NCBI GenBank assembly: GCA_910586945.1
Contig: CAJULO010000001.1
Span: forward strand, 246,338 to 310,337
Reading direction: 5' to 3'
DNA: 64,000 bases
Source: an uncultured Christensenellaceae bacterium
GTDB lineage: Bacteria; Bacillota; Clostridia; Christensenellales; Borkfalkiaceae
Shown here: positions 35,982 through 44,574 of the stretch, piece by piece
Position numbering within the stretch: the first letter of the stretch is position 1
How the letters are laid out: each line of letters opens with the position of its first letter
The notes under the pieces: model-generated
Seen by the model: only the letters and a program-made list of their open reading frames with translations
What the model was told of the DNA's origin: nothing
The model's database searches: none
Translations under genes and position numbers: made by a program

Positions 35982-36789
35982 TAAAATGAAATATGTAAAT
36001 CACATAGGGCAAGAGCTTAAATTTGGCGAGAATGGCTTATTTTTAAAGGAAAATGATATACGGGACTATGCTTGGAGTATAAACACAACAGGACAAAAAA
36101 TAAATGGCTTTAAAAGGAGTATTATAAAGAAAACACTACCTCTTATAGTCTTTACAAAAGATGCGGAAAATGTAAAAAATAAGTTATTTGAGATTGCAGA
36201 AAAGGATATACTCGCCAAAAAGTACGGCAGGTTGTATGTTGGTAAGCATTACATGTTGTGTTATATTACTGAAATGCGTACAACAGCGTATTTACAAAAG
36301 CAGGAGTATAGTCAGTTGCAACTGGGCTTGCAAACAGATATAGGCTTTTGGATAAAGGAAAGTACGACTATGTTTAAAATGCAGCAAGAACAGCAAGGCA
36401 AGCGAAATCTAGACTACAATGTTGATTTTGCTTATACATATCTTTCTAGCTTAAAGAATGTAAAGCTTGTAAACGATAGCTTTGCTGCTGCTGATTTTGA
36501 ACTCAAAATATATGGAGCAGTAGAAAAGCCAATGCTTTTTATCAATAGTCATAAATACAGAGTTGCTTGCTCAGTTGAAAAAGGGGAAATATTATATATC
36601 AATAGTTTACTTAAAAAAGTATATATCATAAAACGCAATGGTGAAATTGTCAATTGCTTTCATTTGCGAGATAAGGAAAACTATTTATTTACTGTTGTGC
36701 CGAGTGGTGTAAATGCAGTAAATTGTGACAATAGTTTTGATTTTGATATAACACTTATAGAAAAAAGGAGTATGCCAGAATGGACTTGA
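35974..36789 (+). CDS. Distal tail (Dit)-like protein
   Basis: 271 residues. N-terminal DIRDYAWSINTTGQKINGFKR, then KKTLPLIVFTKDAENVKNKLFEIAEKD, and the C-terminal galectin-like part ENYLFTVVPSGVNAVNC. Order after the tape measure and this two-part layout fit Dit, the hub between tube and tip. Overlaps both neighbours by 8-10 bases. Confidence 0.65.
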   Translation: MLDKMKYVNHIGQELKFGENGLFLKENDIRDYAWSINTTGQKINGFKRSIIKKTLPLIVFTKDAENVKNKLFEIAEKDILAKKYGRLYVGKHYMLCYITEMRTTAYLQKQEYSQLQLGLQTDIGFWIKESTTMFKMQQEQQGKRNLDYNVDFAYTYLSSLKNVKLVNDSFAAADFELKIYGAVEKPMLFINSHKYRVACSVEKGEILYINSLLKKVYIIKRNGEIVNCFHLRDKENYLFTVVPSGVNAVNCDNSFDFDITLIEKRSMPEWT

Positions 36790-37727
36790 TATATACTAAC
36801 GCAAGCGGTAAAGACTTAGGTATTGTACAGAATTTTACGCTTGACTTAGCTTTTGGAAAGGATGAAAATAATTTTGCGTTGACTGTTGCAAAAGAACAGT
36901 ACAATTTACAAGCTGGATATTTTGTATATTGTGATAATACAGACTACGGCGGTATTATTGACAGCATACAAGTAGATAGTGAAAGTGAGAATATAGTGTA
37001 TAAAGGGCGAACTTTTCAAGGGATATTAGCAAGTAAATATATCAAACCAACGACTTTTAAAGGTAGCCTAAACACACTAGTACAACAAGTACTAGAAGAG
37101 ATAGGATTTGCTGAAAGTTTTGTTTTTGTGCGTTTACAAGAAGATTGTACATTGGAAGAGTATAAGCTAGAAGAGTATACAAACGCCTATCAAACCTTGC
37201 TGACCGTACTTGAAAAGGTAAATTGTAAAATGCAGTTACAGTTTATGAATAGAATAATACAGTTGCAACTTTTGCCAATTATAGATTACAGCGAGCTTGA
37301 CCATTGGGAGAGCTCGCTTTTAAATTGCACTGTAGAAAAAGTCTATAATAATGTAAATCATTTAATAGTATACAATGCAGATACTGAGAAAAAGTTAGAT
37401 TTGTATTTAGATGCTAATTCTACAATCAGTACAGAGCAAGTCTATACTGGTATGGACGAACGCGTTGCAGTGCTTTTGAGTTCTGCAATAAGCGAAGAAG
37501 AAATGCGAAAAGAGGGCGAAGATGAGTTGAAAAAACTACAAGATATAAATAGTATCTCTGTTAATATCTCTGGAAAGGATACAACTTGCTATGACATATT
37601 AGACAGAGTAGGACTTATAGAACAAAGAACAGGTATTGAGATAAAGCAAAAAATCACAAAGAAGATAATAACAATGACGGACGATAGTTTAAATATAGAA
37701 TATCAAACAGGAGAAATAAAAGAGTGA
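36780..37727 (+). CDS. Phage tail (Gp37-like/Tal-type) protein
   Basis: 315 residues. DLIYTNASGKDLGIVQNFTLDLAF, then FVYCDNTDYGGIIDSIQVDSESENIVYKGRTFQGILASKYI, a pattern of siphovirus Gp37-like baseplate hub proteins. Its middle is a helical-beta region and the C-terminus is DTTCYDILDRVGLIEQRTGIE. Overlaps the next gene by 4 bases (GTGA). No peptidase domain visible. Confidence 0.7.
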   Translation: MDLIYTNASGKDLGIVQNFTLDLAFGKDENNFALTVAKEQYNLQAGYFVYCDNTDYGGIIDSIQVDSESENIVYKGRTFQGILASKYIKPTTFKGSLNTLVQQVLEEIGFAESFVFVRLQEDCTLEEYKLEEYTNAYQTLLTVLEKVNCKMQLQFMNRIIQLQLLPIIDYSELDHWESSLLNCTVEKVYNNVNHLIVYNADTEKKLDLYLDANSTISTEQVYTGMDERVAVLLSSAISEEEMRKEGEDELKKLQDINSISVNISGKDTTCYDILDRVGLIEQRTGIEIKQKITKKIITMTDDSLNIEYQTGEIKE

Positions 37728-38722
37728 TAGATTTACATTTAGTAACGGGCTTTCAAAAGAGAGAGCATATCACAGCTGTGGATGTTGCAAGTTTTAATGC
37801 TGCAATTTTTGGCAAGGAAAATAGAGTATTGGAAAGCGGCAGTCAATTTGAAATTAGAGAGAATGTAAGCGAGAGGGCAAATGAGTTGAGAATTCGAGAC
37901 GGTGAAGCACTTATGCAGGGGCGTCATATTCGCATGAATATTGACGACTATGGGGACTTAGTTTTAGAACCGTGTAAAGCAAGTAGCAACAGAAAAGATT
38001 TAATTGTTATTCGATATATAAAAAATGTTGACACTGGAGTAGAAACGGCAAAGATTATAGCAATAACTGGTGCAGAAGTAGCGTCCACAGAAGAGGCAAT
38101 ATTACCACCTTGCGAAAATGATTTTACTGAAACAAACAATACATTGACAGGTAAAGCTATTTTAGCAGATATGCCGCTTTATGAAATTGTTTTTGAAAAT
38201 GGCAATATTGTTGAAAAGAATAAGCTTTTTACAGTTTTACCACGATTAGATAATTTAGTGAGTAAGATTGTTGCAGATATGACTTATCCTGTTGGCATAA
38301 TTGTACAGTTCGCTATGGAGATTGACCCAAATGAAATTTGGAAAGGGACGAAATGGAAGAGACTAACAGATATATTTTTTAAAGCAACTGCTGAAAACGA
38401 AAAAGCAGGGGGGACTGGTGGTAAAAGTAAACTAATTCTAACTGTAGATAATATGCCGTCGCATACACACGGTATGGATAATGTCTATATAGGTGGTGGA
38501 GTAGACCATTTTTATGCAGAACATGCTTTAAATGGTTGGGGCTCTTTTAGAACAGAACAATACGGTGGAAATTTTGGACGCCCAGTAGGTGGTACATCGC
38601 GTGTAAGTAAATTGTTTATGGATAGTAACCATGTACACAGAATACATAACACGGGTGGAAACCAACCCATAGATATAACCCCTAAGCATATGACAGTAGC
38701 GGCGTGGGTAAGAACGGAGTAA
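37724..38722 (+). CDS. Tail fibre/receptor-binding protein with collar-like tip
   Basis: 332 residues from a GTG start. The N-terminal 200 residues include LHLVTGFQKREHITAVDVASFNAAIFG, the attachment domain of clostridial tail-fibre proteins. The C-terminal 130 residues are a phage tail-collar type tip: YPVGIIVQFAMEIDPNEIWKGTKW, LTVDNMPSHTHGMDN, and ITPKHMTVAAWVRTE. Expected to bind the host surface. Confidence 0.8.
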   Translation: MIDLHLVTGFQKREHITAVDVASFNAAIFGKENRVLESGSQFEIRENVSERANELRIRDGEALMQGRHIRMNIDDYGDLVLEPCKASSNRKDLIVIRYIKNVDTGVETAKIIAITGAEVASTEEAILPPCENDFTETNNTLTGKAILADMPLYEIVFENGNIVEKNKLFTVLPRLDNLVSKIVADMTYPVGIIVQFAMEIDPNEIWKGTKWKRLTDIFFKATAENEKAGGTGGKSKLILTVDNMPSHTHGMDNVYIGGGVDHFYAEHALNGWGSFRTEQYGGNFGRPVGGTSRVSKLFMDSNHVHRIHNTGGNQPIDITPKHMTVAAWVRTE

Positions 38723-38727
38723 ATGAT

Positions 38728-39021
38728 ATGACAATAGAATTATCTTTAATAATATCTATATTAGCGGTTATAGTTAGTATTATAATGGCTATTTTTAATA
38801 TTACAAAAGCAAGTAAAAAAGATAACAAGCAGGAAGCAGCAACACTAACGACAGTTATTGTAAAACTTGACCTTTTAGGCAATACTTTAACTGAAATGAA
38901 AGCACAACTGCAAGATTATAGAAAGGAGTTGCAAGAACTAACTGAAAGAGTGATAAAGGCAGAACAGCATATAAAAGTTTTAAATAATATTACTTTTAAG
39001 AAAAAGGAGGAGAAAGAATGA
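38728..39021 (+). CDS. Membrane-anchored coiled-coil protein of the lysis region
   Basis: 97 residues from ATG 38728. One N-terminal helix (LSLIISILAVIVSIIMAIFN), then a coiled coil (NTLTEMKAQLQDYRKELQELTERVIKAEQHI). This layout resembles XhlA/hemolysin-type proteins next to holins. The reading frame overlaps the holin start by 4 bases. Confidence 0.6.
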   Translation: MTIELSLIISILAVIVSIIMAIFNITKASKKDNKQEAATLTTVIVKLDLLGNTLTEMKAQLQDYRKELQELTERVIKAEQHIKVLNNITFKKKEEKE

Positions 39022-39389
39022 TAAAAGCAATTTTAGTCATAGTTACGGTTTTGTTGGTATGGAGTATGGAACGACTTGTCGCTTGGTTTAATAGTAAAAT
39101 GAAAGAAAGTAAGCTTGCAAGTAAGCTAACTAAAGCAAAAGAAATTGTACAAAATGTTGTAAAAAAGATATATCAATGTTATGTGCAGGATGAAAAGAGA
39201 ACAGGTAATTTTAGCGAACACGAAAAGAAAGAAGCTAAAAAGAGAGTAATACTTGAATGTAAAACTTTAATGAACAAGAGATTACAACAGTACATAACAA
39301 AGGAACTTGGCGACTTGGATGCATGGCTTGATATGCAAATTGAAGCTACAATTTATACCTTAAAGAATGAAAAAGAGAGAGCAATTTAG
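39018..39389 (+). CDS. LL-H family phage holin
   Basis: 123 residues. N-terminal helix AILVIVTVLLVWSMERLVAWF, then a charged helical domain with AKEIVQNVVKKIYQCYVQ, and the C-terminal LGDLDAWLDMQIEATIYTLK that marks LL-H-type holins. It forms membrane lesions releasing endolysin. No endolysin gene follows; the next DNA is a terminator and then a filamentous phage. A second member lies at 59,323. Confidence 0.8.
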   Translation: MIKAILVIVTVLLVWSMERLVAWFNSKMKESKLASKLTKAKEIVQNVVKKIYQCYVQDEKRTGNFSEHEKKEAKKRVILECKTLMNKRLQQYITKELGDLDAWLDMQIEATIYTLKNEKERAI

Positions 39390-39402
39390 CTCTCTCTTTT
39401 TT
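39371..39402 (+). terminator. Rho-independent terminator after the holin
   Basis: Perfect 12-bp stem AAAAGAGAGAGC with complement, AATTTA loop, T run. It overlaps the holin stop codon. It ends the siphovirus late operon. Confidence 0.9.
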
Positions 39403-39613
39403 GTTATAGAAACACAAACTATTTAATTTTAAGTCGCTTAAAAGGTAACAAATTGATAACAATATTATTGTACAAAATTATAAAAATCAAATTTTTTCAA
39501 TAAAAATGTAGAAAAATAACTATAAACAACTACTTTTATTATTAAAAATACCGTTGTAAATATAAAAGTAATAGTTATCCAATACCACCAGCAAAGCAGA
39601 GCGAGATTGAAGA
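39403..39613. other. AT-rich spacer between siphovirus and filamentous phage
   Basis: Very AT-rich, with no gene from 39,403 to about 39,555. From about 39,560 a short frame (YPIPPAKQSEIEEWWFMEAN) reads into the next pseudogene, so the start of that gene may lie here. No dif-like or att repeat could be confirmed by eye. Confidence 0.4.
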
Positions 39614-40577
39614 GTGGTGGTTTATGGAGGCAAACTATTACTCAATCATAGAAAGAATAGCGTACAACTGCAAGAGATAAATTATAACTATTTTACTGGG
39701 GACAATCTAACAAAGAATGAATACCGTTCCAGTGGTATGCAGTTCTTAGGGGGCTTTAAAACATATACAGCTCATATGGATACGCATAATATACAAAACA
39801 TAGTTTTAGATGAATTCTACTATTATAACACAACAAACGGTATCAGTTGGAGTGGCTTTAAAGGGCAACATGGCAGTATAGGCAAAAAGATCAATCGCAA
39901 TCAACAACTGATTTATCAAGATAGACAATAGACCTTTTTCCATACAGCTTACTGGGTATTATGATGTCTACGAGCGATTATGGGGTTTGCTATGGCATGT
40001 AAAAACTAGAACGGTGTACTATGACTATGGCGATGTATTCGACAGTGTATTTACAGCAATTAAGTCAAACAATAAGGGCTACGGCGACTACTATATTACA
40101 GTAGACTTGTCGCAGTATTTTAGTATTCGAGAGTTTGATAAAAAAACAGGGCAATTCAAAGGGGACAATGTAACGGACATTATCAAGAACTATGTCGTAC
40201 TCAAATTTCACTATGATGCTAACGGTGCAAGAAGTAGTAGGCAGTCTCTGTTTGGCTCTATTGGTTGCAATCCAAAGTATGACTTATCCAATAGTACGGT
40301 AGATATAAGCTATTGGCAGGGAAAGTTGGTGTATACATTAGACGAGAACAGCAAGCTAGATGGCAAAGAAGTATTTGCGTATCGGTTCAGTGATATGTAC
40401 AACGGTTATTTTCTCTCATATACAGTGGACGCAAAAAAGTTTTTAGAAAAGCTTACCAATGTAACAATCAATATCAATTTACAGTTGGCAGAGATAGAAA
40501 AACGAACTGGCAAAAATGTACTGGGCATAGACTACAACGGCTTAGAGAGTGTACAGTACAGCTGGATACAATTATAG
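39614..40577 (+). pseudogene. Large structural protein of the filamentous phage, frameshifted
   Basis: Two frames carry one protein of about 320 residues. The first, to 39,931, reads YRSSGMQFLGGFKTYTAHMD...YYYNTTNGISWSGFKGQ. The second, from about 39,915 to 40,577, reads DNRPFSIQLTGYYDVYERLW, then VDLSQYFSIREFDKKTGQF and VTININLQLAEIEKRTGKN. The switch lies near 39,910. No family recognised. The position upstream of small membrane proteins and Zot would suit an adsorption or minor coat protein; inference only. Confidence 0.45.
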
Positions 40578-40720
40578 TGCAAGGCAATATACCAGAGTTT
40601 TACTTGGTGGACAATGCATTTAAAGATGCAAATGTAAAAACAGTTAGACGAAGCCGCAATATAGTGCTAGTCGGCAAGATTGGTTCTGGGCTATCAAGGT
40701 ATACGCAGGTGCCACTATGA
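40577..40720 (+). CDS. Small protein of the filamentous phage
   Basis: 47 residues, GTG start overlapping the previous stop by one base, and its own TGA overlapping the next ATG (ATGA). Reads VQGNIPEFYLVDNAFKDANV then RSRNIVLVGKIGSGLSRY. No membrane helix. The tight overlaps on both sides argue that it is real. Function unknown. Confidence 0.4.
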   Translation: MQGNIPEFYLVDNAFKDANVKTVRRSRNIVLVGKIGSGLSRYTQVPL

Positions 40721-41088
40721 AAGCGAGCGGAGTATGGCAAATCATCTTTTATGTTGTTTCATTCGTGCTAGTGGTGGCAGGTATATTTTTGGGAATATCG
40801 CTTTTTCAAACGGCACGAGCAGAGAGTTATATCAATGGCACAATAGACATCAGCAATAGATTTTCACAAAAGAGTTTCATTTATTCAGCAACAAATGTAA
40901 CCTTTTATCACGACCTATATGACGATACAAATACATACAGTTACGAGCAAGATTTGTTAAAAGTGGAAGGCTTTAATGGCGAAGAAAAGAGCTACAAAAT
41001 GCTATTCAATGACCAGCTACTACTCAATGTCAATATACATGCAGGACAAATCAATACAAGTGTAACAATGCAGTTTTATAGTCTATAG
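40717..41088 (+). CDS. Membrane-anchored beta-rich protein of the filamentous phage
   Basis: 123 residues. N-terminal helix IIFYVVSFVLVVAGIFLGISLF followed by a beta-rich exterior domain (YINGTIDISNRFSQKSFIYSA, LLLNVNIHAGQINTSVTMQF). Coupled by ATGA to the preceding gene. Filamentous phage virions assemble in the membrane from such proteins; a minor coat or secretion role is plausible but unproven. Confidence 0.5.
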   Translation: MKASGVWQIIFYVVSFVLVVAGIFLGISLFQTARAESYINGTIDISNRFSQKSFIYSATNVTFYHDLYDDTNTYSYEQDLLKVEGFNGEEKSYKMLFNDQLLLNVNIHAGQINTSVTMQFYSL

Positions 41089-41097
41089 GGCAAGCTA

Positions 41098-41262
41098 TTG
41101 GCAAGTCTGGAGCTGAAAATACAGATACGCTTTTTAAGTAATAAAACGCAGTTTAAGTTGGTAACGATAGGCAAAGAGAATGCGGCATATTTAGAACAAT
41201 ATTGTGTGGACAATGGCATTCGGCTGATTGTATATGAACTGCTAGAACAGGAGAAAGTATGA
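41098..41262 (+). CDS. Small protein upstream of the coiled-coil membrane gene
   Basis: 54 residues with a TTG start. LKIQIRFLSNKTQFKLVTIG then AAYLEQYCVDNGIRLIVYEL. The stop overlaps the next ATG (ATGA), as at 40,717. Looks like a compact alpha/beta fold. No homologue recognised. Confidence 0.35.
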   Translation: MASLELKIQIRFLSNKTQFKLVTIGKENAAYLEQYCVDNGIRLIVYELLEQEKV

Positions 41263-41603
41263 AAGTAACAAAACAAATTTTCATTGTAGTGTTTAGCTTG
41301 CTACTTGTGGGGCTTTTCATCTTCATACTGAAATGGAGAATACTGAATTGGAGCAAAGTCAAAGACGGCATGTCTAGAAGTGGCATCTATACAGAAACAG
41401 ATATAAAGACGGCATATGAAGATGGGTATAATCAAGCACTGGCTGATAAGGCGGAGTATGAGAAGCTAATAGTATATTATAGAGCATTGATAGAGCAATA
41501 TGAAAAGGAACTTGCGGACTTAAAGAAACCCAAGCAAAGTTTGCTTTATCCAAACAGACATGGAGCGAAAGGTATAAGCTCAGCTATATATAAAGAAAGG
41601 TAG
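41259..41603 (+). CDS. Membrane protein with C-terminal coiled coil
   Basis: 114 residues. Basic N-terminus, one helix (IFIVVFSLLLVGLFIFIL), then YTETDIKTAYEDGYNQALADKAEYEKLIVYYRALIEQYEKELADL-type coiled coil and a basic tail. It directly precedes the Zot gene. Comparable small membrane proteins flank Zot in inovirus morphogenesis operons. Confidence 0.5.
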   Translation: MKVTKQIFIVVFSLLLVGLFIFILKWRILNWSKVKDGMSRSGIYTETDIKTAYEDGYNQALADKAEYEKLIVYYRALIEQYEKELADLKKPKQSLLYPNRHGAKGISSAIYKER

Positions 41604-41613
41604 GTAATAGCAA

Positions 41614-42424
41614 ATGATAACAATCATATTTGCCCCACCACGCACAGGCAAGACATGTTTTTTGACATACATAGCAAGGGAACGAGCTTTTGATAGAGAA
41701 CGGAACAAATGCATGCCAAGGAAGATATTACATAAGAGAGTAAACGGCTTTACAGAGCTTACAACCATACCCTTGTATGCGGTATCTGCCAACTATGACA
41801 TGGCACTGCAAAAGTATGGATACAACAAGCGGTACAATAAAGTTATTAATCCGTACCGCTTGGGGTTCGACAACGAGTTTGTACAGACGCACTTTAACTT
41901 ACCATTTGAAATAATTTGTATAACGGAAGCACAAAAATATCTCAACAGCCGAATGAGCATGTACTTTCCAGCATGGCAGTCGAGATGGTATGAACAGCAT
42001 GGACACAACAATTTAGATATCTTTCTAGATATACAAAGATCTATGCTAATAGAGATCAATATTCGAGAATTAGCAAGCTTTATTGAGATAGTCAATATAT
42101 AGAAAGTATGACGGAAAGGGAAATATAAAAGCATTAACTTGGCAGATTTGCAAGATAAAAAACAGCAGTTTATTTGAGCGGTATATGGCAAGTGGCAAGC
42201 AAGATAGGAGTTATTTTAGTGAAGAGTATATAACGGCAAACTACAATGTATTTGCATGCTATGATAGCCAGTGTTGTAAGCCAAAGTTCTATGATGGACA
42301 CTTTACCGAAGATTTTGACTATCTGCAAGTAGAGCGAACGGAGCAGAGCTTGCAAGGATATATGCAGTATTTAGAGAGAAATGATGACGAACTACCAGAG
42401 AACTACTATCAAAAAAGGAGATAA
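41614..42424 (+). pseudogene. Zot-type assembly ATPase of a filamentous phage, frameshifted
   Basis: Reads MITIIFAPPRTGKTCFLTYI with Walker A APPRTGKT at residues 7-14, then FEIICITEAQKYLNSRMSMYF (Walker B-like region) and WYEQHGHNNLDIFLDIQRS, the characteristic inovirus pI/Zot core. A frameshift near 42,090-42,100 ends the first part at 42,102. The rest continues in another frame as YDGKGNIKALTWQICKIKNS then YNVFACYDSQCCKPKFYDGH to 42,424. Total about 269 residues. Zot drives virion extrusion and is the hallmark of inoviruses; the enterotoxin name is historical. Confidence 0.8.
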
Positions 42425-42427
42425 CAA

Positions 42428-42664
42428 ATGCTAAACTACAACAAGAATAGGTTTATAAATCAGTGCTTGCAAAAGTACTATAAAACATTTGCACAGACAC
42501 TGGACACTGCCGACTATGTGCTAGATAGCGACAACAAGAAGATATTGGGGTATATCTTTTACAATCTACAAAAGAATTTTAAGAAGCTAGATAAGGTAGA
42601 TAAACGGTATCAGAGACAGCTAAAACGCCGTATGCGTAGAGAAAAGAGAGCAAATAAAAGCTAG
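42428..42664 (+). CDS. Small basic protein after zot
   Basis: 78 residues, helical, with a strongly basic C-terminus (RYQRQLKRRMRREKRANK). It follows the Zot remnant by 3 bases behind AAAAGGAG. A nucleic-acid-binding role is possible from the charge. Family not recognised. Confidence 0.5.
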   Translation: MLNYNKNRFINQCLQKYYKTFAQTLDTADYVLDSDNKKILGYIFYNLQKNFKKLDKVDKRYQRQLKRRMRREKRANKS

Positions 42665-42729
42665 TAAAACAAGCAAAGAAAGAAGCAAAAGCACAATAAG
42701 AAATAGAATAAAAAGGGTGAGAATAACAC

Positions 42730-42948
42730 ATGGGAGTATTCAATAACAAGCAAAAGAATTTAGCTCGCAGTATGCAGGTTAGCGAATTAGAGAGTGCCGT
42801 TCAACAGAGTAAATCAGACTTGCATATGGCGGTTGATAGTGGAGATAAAAAGCTATTACAACAGGCAATCAAGACGCATACAGACTATGAAAGGGCACTC
42901 TTTTACAAGAATACCTATCCACAAGATAGGGGAAGAAATAGCTTGTAA
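42730..42948 (+). CDS. Small helical protein before rep
   Basis: 72 residues: NLARSMQVSELESAVQQSKSD, LLQQAIKTHTDYERALFYKN. GGGTGAG precedes the ATG. Predicted two-helix bundle. Position just upstream of rep suggests a replication or ssDNA-binding accessory of the phage; unproven. Confidence 0.45.
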   Translation: MGVFNNKQKNLARSMQVSELESAVQQSKSDLHMAVDSGDKKLLQQAIKTHTDYERALFYKNTYPQDRGRNSL

Positions 42949-42971
42949 TTCTGTTGTAGTGTGGTGCAAAT

Positions 42972-43914
42972 ATGGCAAAGCAGATAGCATACAGAGAGGC
43001 AAAAGTCTATTTTGATGGAAAGCATTACATAGCCATACTAAAGACAAGCCGAAAACTCCACTACAAAGCAAGAAAAACGAACAAAAAAATAGAGTGTAAC
43101 CAAGCAAATAAAGGCTCTGCTAGCCAAAAAATAGCAGAGTCTTTTCCTGTTAGTAAAAAAGAAGTGTTTGAAAGGGTGTATAGAGAACAGGTTGACTTGC
43201 CTGAGCGAGCAAAAAAGCAAGTACTCAACAAAGAAATTCTGCCGTATTTTGAGAACAAAGCAGATGCTAGAGAGTATATAGAGCAAGAGCTAGCAAAAAA
43301 GGCACGCAATAGTATGGTAAGAAGAATACGGATGATACGCAAGGCGAATCTAGCAAACTTTAATTATTTTGCAACCTTTACCTATGACAGTAAAAAGCAT
43401 ACTGGAGAGAGTTTTAGAAAGAGTTGAAGAATAAGTTGGCACTCTTGCATATAGGCAAGGTTGGAAGTATATGGGTGTATGGGCACGGTCGCCAGAGAAG
43501 CAAAGACTACATTTTCATGGGCTTTTTCATATACTGAAAGGCAAGATGATTGGGGAGCTGATAACAAAGCAAGATTTTAGTTTTAAGGTACACAAACGGC
43601 AGAGTGTAGAGATGAATAGCTATTTTTTAGAGCAGTTTGGGCGAAATGATTTTCAAGAGGTAGACAAGCGGTTTTTAGGATAAACACTGTCATATTTGAT
43701 GAAATACATAGATAAGACAGGCGAGCGGATAGTATACAGTAAGGGGCTATATCAGTACTTTATCAGCGATATAGAGCGAGAAGATATAGCAGCGAGAGTA
43801 GGGATAGAAGAGAAAAAACTATTGTTATTTGATGACTTTACATGCATACAGCAAGGGAACAAGTTAGACAAAGTGAGCAATGAAACGATACAGAAATGCA
43901 AGAAGAGCAACTAG
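42972..43914 (+). pseudogene. HUH rolling-circle replication protein, broken
   Basis: Part 1 (to 43,427) ends with motif I, FNYFATFTYD. Two frameshifts follow (about 43,420-43,460), then WARSPEKQRLHFHGLFHI carries the HUH metal motif at 43,510-43,518. A TAA at 43,681 interrupts the same frame before MKYIDKTGERIVYSKGL, the conserved C-terminal block of clostridial and inovirus Rep proteins. Rep would nick the phage origin through its Tyr. Three or more lesions make it inactive. Confidence 0.8.
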
Positions 43915-43998
43915 TTGACGAGATATTAAGCAAAAGACAAGCGAAAGATTGCAATGACGAAAGCTGTAAGATAAACAAAAGCAACAAAAAAAGGGCAA

Positions 43999-44038
43999 AG
44001 ATGCTAGGGCGAAGAAAGCTTGCGTTCGCCGCGCATCT
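43999..44038. other. GC-rich two-part hairpin behind rep; candidate phage origin
   Basis: AGATGC, TAG, GGCGAA, 11-base loop containing AAGCTT, TTCGCC, GC, GCATCT: two nested stems of 6 bp each in an otherwise AT-rich intergenic region. Rolling-circle origins and filamentous-phage packaging signals have this look and lie near rep. A terminator is less likely because no T run follows. Confidence 0.45.
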
Positions 44039-44402
44039 CTGCTAGTGCAAGCATTTTGAGCGAGTGATTTGGCAATAGATTTTTAGTTTAGTTAGATAGT
44101 TTATTATATTCTTTTAAGTCAGCAAGGGCAGTCCAGTTCAAGTTTGTAAGTTAAAAAGTAAGATAAAGAATTAGTTTTATTTGATTAGTTTGTTATGTAA
44201 AAAGGCAATTATATAGGAAAATAAGTAAAGTTTGTTTATGAAAACTTTTAGGGTTTTGGTGAAGTTTGACGGTTGGTTAGGTGAGTTGTGAGCGTGTGCT
44301 TGTCTGTTTTTTGCTACTTTTTTAGGGCTAATGAAATAATAATTAATGATTGATTTTATATATAAAAAAGTAAAGAAATATTATAATGAGTGGAATAAAT
44401 TA
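44039..44402. other. Intergenic region with no recognisable gene
   Basis: AT-rich stretch between the filamentous phage and the restriction island. No convincing coding frame or repeat seen. It may contain the right junction of the filamentous phage insertion. Confidence 0.5.
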
Positions 44403-44431
44403 TTGACATTTTCTTAAAAAAATAGTATACT
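44403..44431 (+). promoter_or_regulatory. Near-consensus sigma-A promoter of the restriction island
   Basis: TTGACA, 17 bases, TATACT: six of six and five of six consensus matches at ideal spacing. It lies 144 bases upstream of the first gene's ATG, leaving a leader that may carry regulation. Confidence 0.8.
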
Positions 44432-44574
44432 AAAATAGTACAAGTAAACGCATAACCGATAGTACAGTGCTATGCTACGCCTATGCTAGGGTAGAAATCT
44501 ATTTTAGGGAGTGGTGTTACTTGTATATTTTTTTAACCTCTGATATGTTAGGAGTAAATTTGGAGGTAATATTT

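Noticed and set aside
41614..42424. Zonula occludens toxin as a virulence factor
   Set aside because: The gene is the assembly ATPase of a filamentous phage; no secreted toxin domain is visible and the frame is broken.
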